A stretch of DNA of 64,000 nt from Bacteroidales bacterium. Lineage in GTDB: Bacteria > Bacteroidota > Bacteroidia > Bacteroidales > UBA932. Where the stretch lies: assembly GCA_022647615.1 (NCBI GenBank), contig JALCKZ010000001.1:1786178-1850177 (forward strand), in the 5' to 3' direction. The notes under the pieces were generated by a model, which was given only the letters and a program-made list of their open reading frames with translations, searched no databases and was not told where the DNA came from. Position numbers and translations under genes: made by a program. This document shows, piece after piece, positions 1-9,626 of the stretch; positions within the stretch are counted from its first letter, which is position 1; each line of letters begins with the position of its first letter.

Positions 1-183
1 CCTGAAGTTATTGTAGCCCGCCATTGTGATATAAAGGTCTTTGGAGTTTCCGTTATTACAAATGCTGCTCATGATACAGAAAATGAGGATTTTGTAAATG
101 ACGAGCAGGAAGTAATTAAAGCGGCCGATACTGCCGTTGATAAAATGACGGCTTTGTTTACCGGTTTAATTGCTTATATCTGA
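1..183 (+). CDS. punA: Purine nucleoside phosphorylase, C-terminal end (partial)
   Basis: Only the last 60 codons are inside the window; the frame is open from base 1 and stops with TGA at 181-183. The visible segment contains the run [20 protein letters not shown], which matches the conserved C-terminal block of trimeric purine nucleoside phosphorylases. These enzymes cleave (deoxy)guanosine or inosine with phosphate for cytosolic purine salvage. The next gene begins 1 nt after the stop, so the two are probably cotranscribed. The 5' end and catalytic N-terminus lie outside the window, so substrate range cannot be judged. Confidence 0.8.
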   Translation, partial: PEVIVARHCDIKVFGVSVITNAAHDTENEDFVNDEQEVIKAADTAVDKMTALFTGLIAYI

Positions 184-184
184 A

Positions 185-835
185 ATGATTAATAACGTTA
201 TATTTGATTGCGGAGGCGTAATTGTAACTCTCAACAGAGATAACTGCTTAAATGCATTTTCAAAAATTTTGGGTTTTCCCGATTTTGGAAAATATCTTTC
301 CGACTATGCTCAAAAAGGTTTTTTTGCGCAGTTTGAAAACGGAGATTTAAAGTCTTCCGAATTCAGGCAGATTGTTAGGCAACATTCTACTATACAAGAA
401 CTTACAGATGAGGAGATTGACTATGCAATTGGCTGCTTCCTTACAGGAGTACAGGAGAGCAAAGTCAAATATTTGCTTAAGTTGAAAAAGAAGTATGACC
501 TCTATTTGCTGAGCAATATTAATCCTATTGCATGGAAACGCTCTAAAAAACTTTTTAGAGAATCTTGCGGTTTGAGAATGAGCGACGTTTTTAGAAAGAG
601 GTTCTTGTCTTATCGCATGAATTTATCCAAGCCAGGCGAGGCAATATTTAATGAAGTGATAAGAGAGAGCGGAATAATACCCGGCGAATCTTTGTTTATA
701 GATGACGGAGAGGCTAATATAGAAACTGCTAAGAAGCTGGGATTTAAATGTTTGCTTTATGATGTCAATAAAGATATGGAGACGCAGATTCAACCGGTTC
801 TGGATGCCGAAATCTCCGATGTTCCAAAGGTCTGA
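185..835 (+). CDS. HAD-family (subfamily IA) phosphatase
   Basis: A 216-aa haloacid-dehalogenase-like hydrolase. Motif I is near the N-terminus (nucleophile Asp8 in VIFDCGGV); motif II is LLSN near residue 108; motif III is the Lys in NLSKPGEAIF near 149; motif IV is FIDDGEANI near 172. Motif I is D-x-G-G-V and lacks the second acidic residue of DxD, as in YihX-like sugar-phosphate phosphatases and some other IA members. I chose ATG 185; a TTG at 170 would overlap the upstream nucleoside phosphorylase gene by 14 nt. It sits between the phosphorylase and a metallo-hydrolase on the same strand, with a clear AAGGAG 3' of it for the next gene. The substrate is not predictable; a cytosolic small-molecule phosphatase is the reasonable call. 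Confidence 0.85.
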   Translation: MINNVIFDCGGVIVTLNRDNCLNAFSKILGFPDFGKYLSDYAQKGFFAQFENGDLKSSEFRQIVRQHSTIQELTDEEIDYAIGCFLTGVQESKVKYLLKLKKKYDLYLLSNINPIAWKRSKKLFRESCGLRMSDVFRKRFLSYRMNLSKPGEAIFNEVIRESGIIPGESLFIDDGEANIETAKKLGFKCLLYDVNKDMETQIQPVLDAEISDVPKV

Positions 836-850
836 TAAGGAGAATTCTAA

Positions 851-1657
851 ATGATTAAATTCATAAGTCTTGCAAGCGGAAGCAGCGGCAATTGCTATTA
901 TTTTACAAATGGAAGCGTTAGCTTTATGATTGATGCCGGCGTTGGTCCAAGGTCTGCAAAAAAAACTTTGGAGGAGCATTCTCTCTCTCTGCAAGATGTT
1001 GATTTCATCCTTGTTACCCATGATCATATAGATCATATAAAGGCGCTTGGAATAATTGCAGAAAAATATAATAAGCCGGTATATGCTACAAAAATTCTGA
1101 AAAATTCATTTGAGTTTCACAGCTGTACGCGCGGAAGGCTTAACGGGAGGGTGAATGAAATTCAAATTTTAAAAACGACAGAAGTAGACGGGGTAAAATT
1201 TACTCCTTTCCCTGTGCCTCATGATGCATCTGAAACTGTTGGATATTATATAGAATTTGACGGGAAGAAAATCACTTTAGTTACGGATTGCGGCTCTGTA
1301 AATGAGAATGTTATAAAATATTCTGAAAAAGCGGACACTCTGATTTTTGAGACAAATTATGACGAGAAAATGCTGGCGGAAGGTTCATACCCGAAAGATT
1401 TGCAAGAGAGGATAAGTAGTCCCGATACGGGGCATTTGAGCAACAGAGATGCTGCCAAAGCTTTGCAGAAAATCTACATGGAGAAAGAGGGCGCCATAGA
1501 CCATATTTTTCTTTGCCATTTATCCGATAATAATAATACTCCTGAACTTGCGCGCTGCTGTGTATCAAAAGCGCTGGATGAGATTGGCGTAAAAAAAGAG
1601 AGCGTGGTGTTGGATTGTTTAATCCGCGGCCACGCCTCAAAATTATATTCTTTATAA
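851..1657 (+). CDS. MBL-fold metallo-hydrolase (YycJ/WalJ-like)
   Basis: A 268-aa metallo-beta-lactamase-fold protein. It begins MIKFISLASGSSGNC, the signature N-terminus of the YycJ/WalJ family, and carries the dinuclear-metal motif THDHIDH at residues 56-62. Further metal ligands are likely in FPVPHDA and VTDCG. Family members are cytosolic exo-nuclease-like or phosphodiesterase enzymes linked to cell-wall or DNA metabolism in Firmicutes; the role in Bacteroidetes is not established. It starts 15 nt after the HAD gene with a good Shine-Dalgarno-like AAGGAG at 838-843, unusual in a genome where most starts lack one. It converges on pckA, with only a short spacer containing one copy of the dispersed CTATCGGGA motif. 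Confidence 0.88.
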   Translation: MIKFISLASGSSGNCYYFTNGSVSFMIDAGVGPRSAKKTLEEHSLSLQDVDFILVTHDHIDHIKALGIIAEKYNKPVYATKILKNSFEFHSCTRGRLNGRVNEIQILKTTEVDGVKFTPFPVPHDASETVGYYIEFDGKKITLVTDCGSVNENVIKYSEKADTLIFETNYDEKMLAEGSYPKDLQERISSPDTGHLSNRDAAKALQKIYMEKEGAIDHIFLCHLSDNNNTPELARCCVSKALDEIGVKKESVVLDCLIRGHASKLYSL

Positions 1658-1689
1658 CTATCTTTATTCCCGATAGTTACAGACTTGCA

Positions 1690-3294
1690 TTATAGTTTAG
1701 GACCAGCCTCAACTAAGGCCTTGCCTGCAGGGTTGTAAGTGAACTTTGTAAAGTTCTTAATGAATCTTCCTGCCAAATCCAGAGCCTTAACTTCCCACTG
1801 TTGAGCGTTTGCATAAGTATCTCTAGGGTCTAGGATATTTGTTGCAACTCCAGGAAGTTCTGTCGGGATTCTGAAATTAAAATAAGGAAGAACCTTTGTA
1901 GGTGCCTTATCTATAGAACCGTCCAAGATTGCATTGATAATGCCTCTTGTGTCTTTTATAGAGATTCTCTTTCCTGTTCCGTTCCATCCCGTGTTTACAA
2001 GATATGCCTTTGCGCCGCTCTGTTTCATTCTCTTAACAAGCTCCTCTCCGTATTTAGTAGGATGCAATGAAAGGAATGCTGCGCCAAAACATGCTGAGAA
2101 TGTAGGGGTTGGCTCTGTTATGCCGCGCTCTGTTCCTGCAAGTTTTGCAGTAAAGCCGCTCAAGAAATAATACTTAGTCTGCTCAGGGTCAAGAATAGAA
2201 ACCGGAGGAAGAACACCGAATGCATCAGCTGAAAGGAAGATAACTTTCTTAGCAGCAGGGGCTTTGGAGATTGGTTTTACAATATTCTTGATGTGATAAA
2301 TAGGGTAGGAAACTCTTGTGTTCTCCGTAACGCTCTTATCCGCAAAGTCAATCTTGCCGTTCTTATCTACTGTAACGTTCTCAAGCAGAGCGTCTCTCTT
2401 AATTGCATTATAAATATCAGGCTCAGCCTCCTTATCCAGATTGATAACTTTTGCATAGCAGCCGCCCTCAAAGTTAAATACTCCGTCGTTGTCCCAGCCG
2501 TGCTCATCATCACCAATCAAAGCTCTGTTAGGATCCGTAGAAAGAGTTGTCTTTCCTGTGCCGCTTAGTCCAAAGAATATCGCAGTCTCACCTTTATCAT
2601 TAGTATTAGCAGAGCAGTGCATTGCTGCAATTCCCTGTAGAGGAAGAAGATAGTTCATATAAGAGAACAAACCTTTCTTCATCTCGCCGCCATACCATGT
2701 ATTAAGGATAATCTCCATTTTCTCAGTGATGTTGAATACAACAGCAGTCTCTGAATTCAAACCAAGTTCCTTATAGTTCTCAACCTTTGCCTTGGATGCG
2801 TTAAGTACTACAAAATCAGGCTCTCCGTAATTTTTAAGTTCTTCTTCAGTTGGACGGATGAACATGTTCTTTACAAAGTGTGCCTGCCATGCAACTTCCA
2901 TAATAAATCTAACTTTTATTCTGGTGTTCTTATTAGCTCCGCAGTAAGTATCCATTACATATAACTTCTTGGCGGACAGCTCTTTTCTGGCAAGATCCTT
3001 AAGAACGCCCCATGTCTTCTCAGAAGCGGGTTTGTTGTCATTCTTGTATTCATCTGAAGTCCACCAGATTGTATTCTTTGACTTCTCATCCATTACCCAG
3101 AACTTATCCTTAGGAGAACGTCCTGTGTAGATTCCCGTCATTACATTAACTGCTCCAAGCTCAGTTAGTTGTCCTTTGTCATAACCGGTAAGTCCCGGCT
3201 GCATTTCCTCTTTGTACAGTGTCTCGTATGAAGGATTGTAAAGAACCTCTTTGACATCCTTGATACCGTACTTGCTTAAATCAATATTTGCCAT
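1690..3294 (-). CDS. pckA: Phosphoenolpyruvate carboxykinase (ATP)
   Basis: A 534-aa ATP-dependent PEP carboxykinase, full length for the family. The kinase-1a P-loop [13 protein letters not shown] is near residues 243-255, and the kinase-2-type acidic run IGDDEHGW follows. The [11 protein letters not shown] block near the N-terminus binds oxaloacetate. It interconverts oxaloacetate plus ATP with PEP plus CO2. In gut and oral Bacteroidetes it often runs in the CO2-fixing direction to feed the reductive branch to succinate. It is monocistronic: recQ is divergent upstream and the MBL gene converges downstream. A minus-strand -7 box (TATATTTG) at 3375-3382 predicts a leader of about 75 nt. Confidence 0.97.
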   Translation of the reverse strand: MANIDLSKYGIKDVKEVLYNPSYETLYKEEMQPGLTGYDKGQLTELGAVNVMTGIYTGRSPKDKFWVMDEKSKNTIWWTSDEYKNDNKPASEKTWGVLKDLARKELSAKKLYVMDTYCGANKNTRIKVRFIMEVAWQAHFVKNMFIRPTEEELKNYGEPDFVVLNASKAKVENYKELGLNSETAVVFNITEKMEIILNTWYGGEMKKGLFSYMNYLLPLQGIAAMHCSANTNDKGETAIFFGLSGTGKTTLSTDPNRALIGDDEHGWDNDGVFNFEGGCYAKVINLDKEAEPDIYNAIKRDALLENVTVDKNGKIDFADKSVTENTRVSYPIYHIKNIVKPISKAPAAKKVIFLSADAFGVLPPVSILDPEQTKYYFLSGFTAKLAGTERGITEPTPTFSACFGAAFLSLHPTKYGEELVKRMKQSGAKAYLVNTGWNGTGKRISIKDTRGIINAILDGSIDKAPTKVLPYFNFRIPTELPGVATNILDPRDTYANAQQWEVKALDLAGRFIKNFTKFTYNPAGKALVEAGPKL

Positions 3295-3374
3295 AACCTT
3301 ATAAGATTAATTAATAATTTCTATGCTGTTTCCGTGAGGAAATATGAGGTAAAATCCCCTCCCGGATTCGCGCG

Positions 3375-3382
3375 CAAATATA
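3375..3382 (-). promoter_or_regulatory. Predicted -7 box of the pckA promoter
   Basis: The plus strand reads CAAATATA, i.e. TATATTTG on the minus strand, a full match to the Bacteroidetes TAnnTTTG -7 element. It lies about 80 nt upstream of the pckA ATG. No clear -33 TTTG was assigned. Confidence 0.5.
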
Positions 3383-3434
3383 CAACTTTAATGCCTATTT
3401 CCTAAAAATCGGCATTTGTTGTAGGAACCTTTTG

Positions 3435-3442
3435 CTAAATTT
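3435..3442 (+). promoter_or_regulatory. Predicted -7 box of the recQ promoter
   Basis: TAAATTTG matches TAnnTTTG. A TTTG lies 17 nt upstream, slightly short of the usual 19-21 nt spacing for a -33 element. It would give recQ a leader of roughly 60 nt. Confidence 0.45.
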
Positions 3443-3504
3443 GCAAACAGGTTGCATTGTGTTGTATTTTTATAGTCGCGACAGGTTTTTTCTGGAGTTA
3501 TTAT

Positions 3505-5487
3505 ATGCTTAATATAGAGATACTTAAAAGGTACTGGGGGTATGAGAGTTTTAGGCCGCAGCAAGAGGAGATAATTAAATCCATAGAGAGCGGAACTGAT
3601 ACTCTTGTACTTATGCCAACCGGCGGAGGCAAGTCATTATGTTTCCAGCTGCCGGCCATGGCAAAAGATGGATTATGCCTTGTAATATCTCCATTAATTG
3701 CGTTGATAAAAGACCAGGTACAGGCCCTTAATGATAGAGGAATCCCGGCCATTGCGGTTTACTCCGGAATGAGCATGCACTCAATTGATGTTGCTCTTGA
3801 TAACGCTATTTACGGAGATTATAAATTTCTTTACGTATCTCCGGAACGTCTTCAAACAGAGATATTTCAGGCACGCGTCACAAAAATGAACATCAATTAT
3901 TTGGTGGTTGATGAGGCGCACTGTATTTCTCAATGGGGGTATGATTTCCGTCCTGCATACCTGAAAATCAGAGAGATAAAAGATTTGATAGGGAATGTCC
4001 CTACAATTGCGCTTACTGCAACGGCAACAAAAGAGGTTGCGGAGGATATAATGACACAGCTGGATTTCCATGGAAGAAACGTAATATCAACAGGTTTCCA
4101 ACGTAAAAACCTTGCGTATATTGTTAGGGAGACTGATGACAAGTACGGAACAATGCTAAGGATATGCAAAGGTATTACGGAGGATTATTTGAGACAAAAT
4201 AGTTCAAATAGCGCCGATGGTAATGCTGCCGGAACCGTTACAAGTCCCTCCGAAGTGTCGGGAATTATATACTGTCGGGAGAGAAAAAAATGTGTTGAAA
4301 TTGCAGATTTCCTGGTTTCCGGTGGTATTTCGGCAGAATATTATCATGCGGGGCTGGGAAAAGAGACCAGGTCAGAGAGGCAAGATAATTGGAAACGCGG
4401 CAAGACTCAAGTTATTGTGGCGACCAATGCTTTTGGCATGGGAATAGATAAGGCAAATGTGAGATTTGTAGTGCATTATGATATGCCGGATTCCGTAGAG
4501 GCATATTTTCAAGAGGCAGGAAGAGCGGGAAGAGATGGTCTAAAGGCTTGGGCTGTACTGCTTTGGAACAAAAGCGATGTTAGCCGTTTAAGACAAATAC
4601 ATAATATTTCTTTCCCTTCCTTGGACTACATTGCACAGATTTACCAGAATGTATTCGCCTTCCTAAAAATTCCTTATGAAGGCGGGGGGGATTCTGCCAG
4701 AAAATTTAAGTTGCAAGACTTTGCAAAAGAGTATAGGCTAAATGCCACAAGTGCTTACTACGCAATCAAATACATTGAACAGGAAGGGTACTGGGAGCTG
4801 ACGGATGAAATTGATAATCCTCCAAAAATAATGTTTGAGGTGGATAGGGATGAACTTTATAATCTTCAGCTAAAGAGCGAGGTTATGGATACGTTCATTA
4901 AATCAGTGATGCGTTTGTATCCCGGATTATTCTCCAAACTTGTTGTAATTGATGAGGCTTACATTGCTAAAGTAACTCATGATACAGAGGCGAATGTGGT
5001 TGCAAAACTTAAAGCGCTTTCCAAAAAACATGTGCTGCGCTATATTCCGCAAATAAAGACTCCGCTTATAATATTTAAGAATGAGAGACTTACGGAGAAT
5101 AATCTCTATATAGACAAGCAAAGATTTGAGCGCCGCAAAGAGCAGCTTAAACGTAGAGTTGACAGTATCATAGAGTATGCAAAGGAGGATGATAAATGCA
5201 GGAGCAGATTTCTTATTGAATACTTTTCTCAACCCGTTACATCAGACTGCGGCGTTTGCGATGTCTGTCTTGCCAGGCGCAATGCCCTGCATCCTCTTAT
5301 GTCAGAAAAAGTTGCAGCTGCTCACATTTTAAAATTCATGAATGAACACAAGGCTCCGGCAACTGTTTCAGATATTCAGCAGCTAGGAGCGGAAGATGAA
5401 AAGCTGTACTTGAAAGTCTTAAGGGAAATGATTGATAATGGGCAAATTAGGATTGAGAGCAATAATCTGTTTTTGAGCAATAAGTAG
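3505..5487 (+). CDS. recQ: ATP-dependent DNA helicase RecQ
   Basis: A 660-aa RecQ-family 3'-5' helicase. Order: motif 0/I with Walker [15 protein letters not shown] near residue 37, DEAH box ([16 protein letters not shown]) near 136, helicase motifs V/VI ([20 protein letters not shown] and EAGRAGRDG), and a RecQ-Ct zinc module with four Cys (CRSRF to CGVCDVC) near 565-590. The C-terminal end is winged-helix-like; no full HRDC domain is evident. I use ATG 3505; a TTG at 3457 would add 16 residues upstream of the usual N-terminus. A Ser/Asn/Gly-rich insert of about 20 residues sits between the two helicase lobes (bases about 4190-4260). RecQ acts in recombinational repair and fork processing. 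Confidence 0.95.
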   Translation: MLNIEILKRYWGYESFRPQQEEIIKSIESGTDTLVLMPTGGGKSLCFQLPAMAKDGLCLVISPLIALIKDQVQALNDRGIPAIAVYSGMSMHSIDVALDNAIYGDYKFLYVSPERLQTEIFQARVTKMNINYLVVDEAHCISQWGYDFRPAYLKIREIKDLIGNVPTIALTATATKEVAEDIMTQLDFHGRNVISTGFQRKNLAYIVRETDDKYGTMLRICKGITEDYLRQNSSNSADGNAAGTVTSPSEVSGIIYCRERKKCVEIADFLVSGGISAEYYHAGLGKETRSERQDNWKRGKTQVIVATNAFGMGIDKANVRFVVHYDMPDSVEAYFQEAGRAGRDGLKAWAVLLWNKSDVSRLRQIHNISFPSLDYIAQIYQNVFAFLKIPYEGGGDSARKFKLQDFAKEYRLNATSAYYAIKYIEQEGYWELTDEIDNPPKIMFEVDRDELYNLQLKSEVMDTFIKSVMRLYPGLFSKLVVIDEAYIAKVTHDTEANVVAKLKALSKKHVLRYIPQIKTPLIIFKNERLTENNLYIDKQRFERRKEQLKRRVDSIIEYAKEDDKCRSRFLIEYFSQPVTSDCGVCDVCLARRNALHPLMSEKVAAAHILKFMNEHKAPATVSDIQQLGAEDEKLYLKVLREMIDNGQIRIESNNLFLSNK

Positions 5488-5499
5488 TTTGCACAGAAT

Positions 5500-6090
5500 T
5501 TAGAATTTCAGAAGCTCCCGATATAATTTCTGAATAGGGAGACCCATAACATTGTAGAATGACCCGTTGATTTTAAGGATGCCGATGTAGCCAATCCACT
5601 CCTGAACGCCATAGGAACCAGCTTTGTCATAAGGTTTGTAATTGTCTACATACCAGTTGATTTCATCATTGTTAATCTCCCCAAACCAAACGTCAGATGT
5701 GGCAGAAAAACTTTTCTGATGTTTGCAGTCTCTTATGCATACGCCAGTAACAACTGTGTGCTTGTGGGCGCTTAATTTGCGCAGCATCTTTACTGCGTCT
5801 GTTCTGTCCTTTGGCTTGCCGATTTTTTTACCATCCAATACTACAATTGTATCGGCGGTAATAACTATTTCATTTTCTTTTAGCGGACGGGAAAAATGCA
5901 GTGATTTTTGCCTGCAGATATATTGCGGTACTCTCTTGACATCCAAATCTTTGGGATAGGTCTCATTGTAGTCTGTAACCTTTCCGATAGTAAAAGGAAT
6001 TCCAAGACCTCCAAGCAACTCTTTCCTGCGCGGAGATGCTGAAGCAAGAATAACCTTTTTGTCCTTGAGTTTTTCCGCTAAATAATACAT
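5500..6090 (-). CDS. maf: Maf-like nucleoside triphosphate pyrophosphatase
   Basis: A 196-aa Maf/HAM1-superfamily protein. The N-terminal VILASASPRRKELLGGLGI block is diagnostic; the ADTIVVLDGKKIGKPKD and GSYGVQ blocks are the other conserved substrate-pocket segments. Such proteins hydrolyse non-canonical or excess NTPs (dTTP/UTP type) to NMP and PPi in the cytosol. It is the last gene of the leftward run from DUF3467 through kdsC and converges with recQ, only 12 nt apart. The 45-nt gap to kdsC contains a copy of CTGTCGGGA at 6124-6132. Confidence 0.92.
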   Translation of the reverse strand: MYYLAEKLKDKKVILASASPRRKELLGGLGIPFTIGKVTDYNETYPKDLDVKRVPQYICRQKSLHFSRPLKENEIVITADTIVVLDGKKIGKPKDRTDAVKMLRKLSAHKHTVVTGVCIRDCKHQKSFSATSDVWFGEINNDEINWYVDNYKPYDKAGSYGVQEWIGYIGILKINGSFYNVMGLPIQKLYRELLKF

Positions 6091-6135
6091 TGCAATTTGC
6101 TTTACAATAGGCTGGTAATGAGCCTGTCGGGATAC

Positions 6136-6720
6136 TTATTCTTCTGCCGGCCTGCCTTTGTGGTACATCTCCTCAAAGGCCTCATCTCTTTTCTCTCTCC
6201 AATCCTTATAATGACTTGGATTAAATTCCCATTTTCCCTGAATTTTAAGCACTTGCTCAACCAAATCTCTTACACAACCCTTGCCTCCTCTATAAAGGGA
6301 GACATAATCGCAAACCGCTTTAACCTCTTCAACTGCATCTGCAGGACATACCGCAAGACCGCAAATTTGAAGCACAGGAATATCGGGAAGGTCATCTCCA
6401 ACGTATGCAACTTCTTCTGGCTTAAGATCATACTTCTTGCAAAATTCCAGGAAAGTGGGGACTTTGTTGCGAGAGCCCATATAAACTTCATTTGCCAATG
6501 TTGGCATAAAACGTTTTCTAATAGACTCGCTCTCGCCGCCGGAAATGATGGCTATTTTGTAATCATTCATGAAAGCCATTCTAAGTCCAAAGCCATCCTT
6601 TGCATTGTACGTTCTGATTAAATCCCCGTCGGGCAGGCAGATAATGCTGCCGGTGGTAAATACGCCATCTACATCAAATGCAAACCCCTTGATACCCTTA
6701 AGCTTAATCTTATAATTCAT
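6136..6720 (-). CDS. kdsC: 3-deoxy-D-manno-octulosonate-8-phosphate phosphatase (KdsC)
   Basis: A 194-aa cap-less HAD phosphatase (YrbI/KdsC type). Motif I FDVDGVFTTG is near residue 15, the KDGFGLRMA block follows, motif II is IISGGES, and motif IV is YVGDDLPDIPVL. KdsC converts Kdo-8-phosphate to Kdo plus phosphate for lipopolysaccharide core assembly. The partner enzyme gene kdsA is 28 kb away in this window rather than adjacent. It sits 24 nt downstream of the acyl-CoA dehydrogenase gene and upstream of maf on the same strand. The C-terminal tail after the HAD core (WEFNPSHYKDWREKRDEAF) is a short charged extension. Confidence 0.9.
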   Translation of the reverse strand: MNYKIKLKGIKGFAFDVDGVFTTGSIICLPDGDLIRTYNAKDGFGLRMAFMNDYKIAIISGGESESIRKRFMPTLANEVYMGSRNKVPTFLEFCKKYDLKPEEVAYVGDDLPDIPVLQICGLAVCPADAVEEVKAVCDYVSLYRGGKGCVRDLVEQVLKIQGKWEFNPSHYKDWREKRDEAFEEMYHKGRPAEE

Positions 6721-6744
6721 TAAGATGCCGTTTAAAATTGTGGA

Positions 6745-8523
6745 TTATTCTACGTCCAGCTTGGATAAATCTGCAGAGACATTTTTAAAGCCCTTTAGAA
6801 TCTCTTCCGGATTAGAATTTTCTATGTAATTATAACGTTCTGTGTTCCAGGATTCTGTCTTGTCCGTAAAAATCTCTGCTGAATCCAGGAAACTTGCGCT
6901 GCGCTGTGCGTCAATTACAAGCAGGTAAGACTCAATAATATATGCTGCCATTTCACAAAGTCTGCGAGCCTGGAAATCTATATACTCATCACCCTTGCCG
7001 TCAACATCCGCAACAGCTTTTGCGTACTGCTCTGTCATTGCAACAAGCTTTGTTTTAAGCGCTTCCAGCTTTTTCTGTGCTCCGGGACAAGCGGCTTCAA
7101 CCTCAGCAGAAACTTGTACTGGCTGTGCTTCATACTCTTTAATCATCTCCAGGTATGAACCGTTTGTTACATATCTCTGTGCTGCAACTACTTGAAGCTG
7201 AGATGTTCCCTCATATATAGAAGTAATCCTGGCATCTCTGTAAAGTCTCTCCACCGGATACTCTTTCATATAGCCGCTGCCTCCGTGAATTTGAATTGCA
7301 TCATAAGCGTTCTGATTGCAGAATTCACTGGAAGTCATCTTTAAAAGCGGCGTAAGCATATCTGCGTACTTTGAATATTTCTTATTCTCTTTTCTCTCAT
7401 CAGGAGTGAATTTTCTGTCGGGAGAAAGAAGAGAGTTCATGGCTTTATATACATCTACGCATCTGGATGTCTCATAAAGAATTGCACGGCTTGCCTGAAG
7501 TTTGGCCTTCATTATTCCAAGCATTTCATAAACAGCCGGGAACTCAATAATTTTCTTGCCGTATTGCTCTCTTTCATTAGCATATTTAAGAGCCTCGCGA
7601 TAGGCTGCTTCTGAAATTCCAACACTCTGAGCGCCAACGCCTAACCTAGCTCCGTTCATCAGAGACATTACATATTTTATAAGTCCCATCTTGCGGTCTC
7701 CGATAAGTTTTGCGGGAGCGTTGTGGAATACAAGCTCGCAGGTAGGGGAACCGTGTATGCCAAGCTTATTCTCTATCCTTCTGACATTTACGCCGCCCCA
7801 TTTCTTATCATATACAAAATATGAAAGGCCGCGCGCATCTGTTGTACCAGCCTCTGAACGGGCAAGAACAAGTTTAATATCTGCGTCGCCATTGGTAATG
7901 AAACGTTTAACTCCGTTAAGCGTCCAAGTGTTTTTTGCCTCGTCAAAAGTGGCTTTTAAAGAAACTGCTTGTAAATCAGAACCTGCATCGGGTTCAGTTA
8001 AGTCCATTGAGCAGGTCTCTCCATTCTTGATTCTTGGAAGAAATTCATCTTTTATCTCCTGTGATGCAAACTCCCAAATTGTCTCTGCGCAATCCTGTAA
8101 TCCCCAGATATTTGCAAATCCTGCATCTGCGCGTCCAACAATCTCAGCAGCCATAACATACGGAACCATGGATAGATTCAAGCCGCCATAGCAGCGCGGA
8201 AGTGACATTCCGTATACTCCGGCTTTAGTTAATGTGTCATGGTTTACTTTGGTGCCTGCCGCATAAGTCACTCTACCGTCTTTGCATACAGGCCCGTCAA
8301 TATCAACCTGTTCTGCATTTACGTTAATAGTGTCTCCGCTGATTTGACCAATAATATCCATGACTCTGTCATAAGAATCAATGGTGTCCTCAAAGTTTTT
8401 TGGAGCATCATCATACTTTCCAAAATCTTTATATCCGTTCTCTTTAAGTTCAACTATCCTCTTCATTAAAGGATTGGAAAACTGAAACTTAAGGTCTGTA
8501 TTATCTTTATAAAAATTTGCCAT
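6745..8523 (-). CDS. Acyl-CoA dehydrogenase (long form)
   Basis: A 592-aa FAD-dependent acyl-CoA dehydrogenase. The central signatures are DLTEPDAGSDLQA and GVKRFITNGD; the C-terminal lobe has the IQIHGGSGYMKEYPVERLYRD block and a catalytic-Glu-type IYEGTSQLQ near residue 440. A C-terminal helical extension of about 130 residues makes it longer than the usual 380-aa enzymes and resembles the AcdB/FadE-like long family. It oxidises acyl-CoA to 2-enoyl-CoA (or works in reverse) and passes electrons to ETF. Its immediate upstream neighbours are etfA and etfB, which supports a functional complex. The substrate chain length is unknown; short-chain or amino-acid-derived acyl-CoAs are plausible. Confidence 0.93.
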   Translation of the reverse strand: MANFYKDNTDLKFQFSNPLMKRIVELKENGYKDFGKYDDAPKNFEDTIDSYDRVMDIIGQISGDTINVNAEQVDIDGPVCKDGRVTYAAGTKVNHDTLTKAGVYGMSLPRCYGGLNLSMVPYVMAAEIVGRADAGFANIWGLQDCAETIWEFASQEIKDEFLPRIKNGETCSMDLTEPDAGSDLQAVSLKATFDEAKNTWTLNGVKRFITNGDADIKLVLARSEAGTTDARGLSYFVYDKKWGGVNVRRIENKLGIHGSPTCELVFHNAPAKLIGDRKMGLIKYVMSLMNGARLGVGAQSVGISEAAYREALKYANEREQYGKKIIEFPAVYEMLGIMKAKLQASRAILYETSRCVDVYKAMNSLLSPDRKFTPDERKENKKYSKYADMLTPLLKMTSSEFCNQNAYDAIQIHGGSGYMKEYPVERLYRDARITSIYEGTSQLQVVAAQRYVTNGSYLEMIKEYEAQPVQVSAEVEAACPGAQKKLEALKTKLVAMTEQYAKAVADVDGKGDEYIDFQARRLCEMAAYIIESYLLVIDAQRSASFLDSAEIFTDKTESWNTERYNYIENSNPEEILKGFKNVSADLSKLDVE

Positions 8524-8569
8524 AATGTTTTTCTAATTTATTAGCATTAAATGAATTAAGCTCTCCTAA

Positions 8570-9589
8570 TTATTTGCTGTGTTTCTTGTATGAGGCAATC
8601 ATTTTAGGAACAACCTCGTTCAAATCTCCAATAATGGAGTAGTCTGCAATTTTATGAATAGGGGCTTCAGGATCAGAATTAACTGCAATTATTATTTTGC
8701 TCTGATCCATTCCGGCAGTATGCTGAATTGCGCCGCTAACTCCCAGACATATAATAAGTTTTGGCCTTACTGTAACTCCGGTTTGGCCAATTTGTCTGTC
8801 ATTATCTGCAAAGCCTGCGTCAACAGCTGCGCGGCTTGCTCCAACCTCAGCGCCTAGAGTTTTTGCCAGGTCAAATACCAGTTTGAAGTTTTCTCTGCTT
8901 CCAACGCCATATCCGCCATCAACAATTATCTGAGCACCTTTGATGTTAATTTTTTTCTCTTCAATTTCTCTCTTAATAATCTCCACAGCAAAATCACTGT
9001 CAATCAGTATCTTTGCAGTGTCAATTTTATGTACTGTACCATTAACTGGTTTAGCCATGGGCTCTTTCTTCATCACACCTTCACGCACCGTGGCCATCTG
9101 AGGTCTGTGTTCCGGATTAACTATGGTGGCAATAATGTTGCCTCCAAAAGCGGGACGAATCTGGTAAAGAAGATTTGTGTATTTTTTTCCGCTTCTATTA
9201 TCCTCATGGTCGCCAATCTCAAGAGATGTGCAATCTGCTGTAAGTCCGCTCTTTAAAGCGCTGGAAACTCTTGGGGCCAAATCTCTTCCAATACTGGAAG
9301 CACCAAACAAAGCTATCTGAGGTTTTTGTTCTTTGAACAACTCTATTGTAATTGCAGCGTAAGGCAAGGTGCGGAAAAATTCCAATCTCGGGTCATCTGC
9401 AAGATGAACTACTTTGGCACCGTACTGATATAATTCAGGAACAAGTCCGCTAACATTGCTTCCAATAAGAAGCGCCTCAACATCAACATTTAAACGCTCC
9501 GCAAGAGAACGCGCTTTTGTTAAAAGCTCCAAGCTGACATCGCAAAGCTTTCCGCCGTCAGTTTCTATAAATACTATTATATTATTCAT
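8570..9589 (-). CDS. etfA: Electron transfer flavoprotein, alpha subunit
   Basis: A 339-aa ETF alpha subunit. The C-terminal FAD-binding module reads CLGVSGAIQHTAGMDQSKIIIAVNSDPEAPIHKIADY, the conserved family block, and the N-terminal Rossmann-like domain pairs with EtfB. I use ATG 9589; the longer frame begins with a TTG 6 nt upstream. With EtfB it forms the FAD heterodimer that accepts electrons from the acyl-CoA dehydrogenase encoded 46 nt downstream. The gap to etfB is 37 nt, consistent with one operon. Confidence 0.97.
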   Translation of the reverse strand: MNNIIVFIETDGGKLCDVSLELLTKARSLAERLNVDVEALLIGSNVSGLVPELYQYGAKVVHLADDPRLEFFRTLPYAAITIELFKEQKPQIALFGASSIGRDLAPRVSSALKSGLTADCTSLEIGDHEDNRSGKKYTNLLYQIRPAFGGNIIATIVNPEHRPQMATVREGVMKKEPMAKPVNGTVHKIDTAKILIDSDFAVEIIKREIEEKKINIKGAQIIVDGGYGVGSRENFKLVFDLAKTLGAEVGASRAAVDAGFADNDRQIGQTGVTVRPKLIICLGVSGAIQHTAGMDQSKIIIAVNSDPEAPIHKIADYSIIGDLNEVVPKMIASYKKHSK

Positions 9590-9626
9590 ACTCAATAATT
9601 CTCTTAATTAATAAACGTGTTAAACA

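Noticed and set aside
623..1036. Antisense open frame over the HAD and MBL genes
   Set aside because: It lies opposite two well-supported genes, has no homology and shows the composition of a reverse-strand shadow.
6097..6621. 174-aa plus-strand frame across kdsC
   Set aside because: Opposite a clear KdsC; low-complexity hydrophobic translation; not credible.
7691..8191. 166-aa open frame on the plus strand inside the acyl-CoA dehydrogenase gene
   Set aside because: Shadow of the dehydrogenase reading frame; no signal, promoter or family match.
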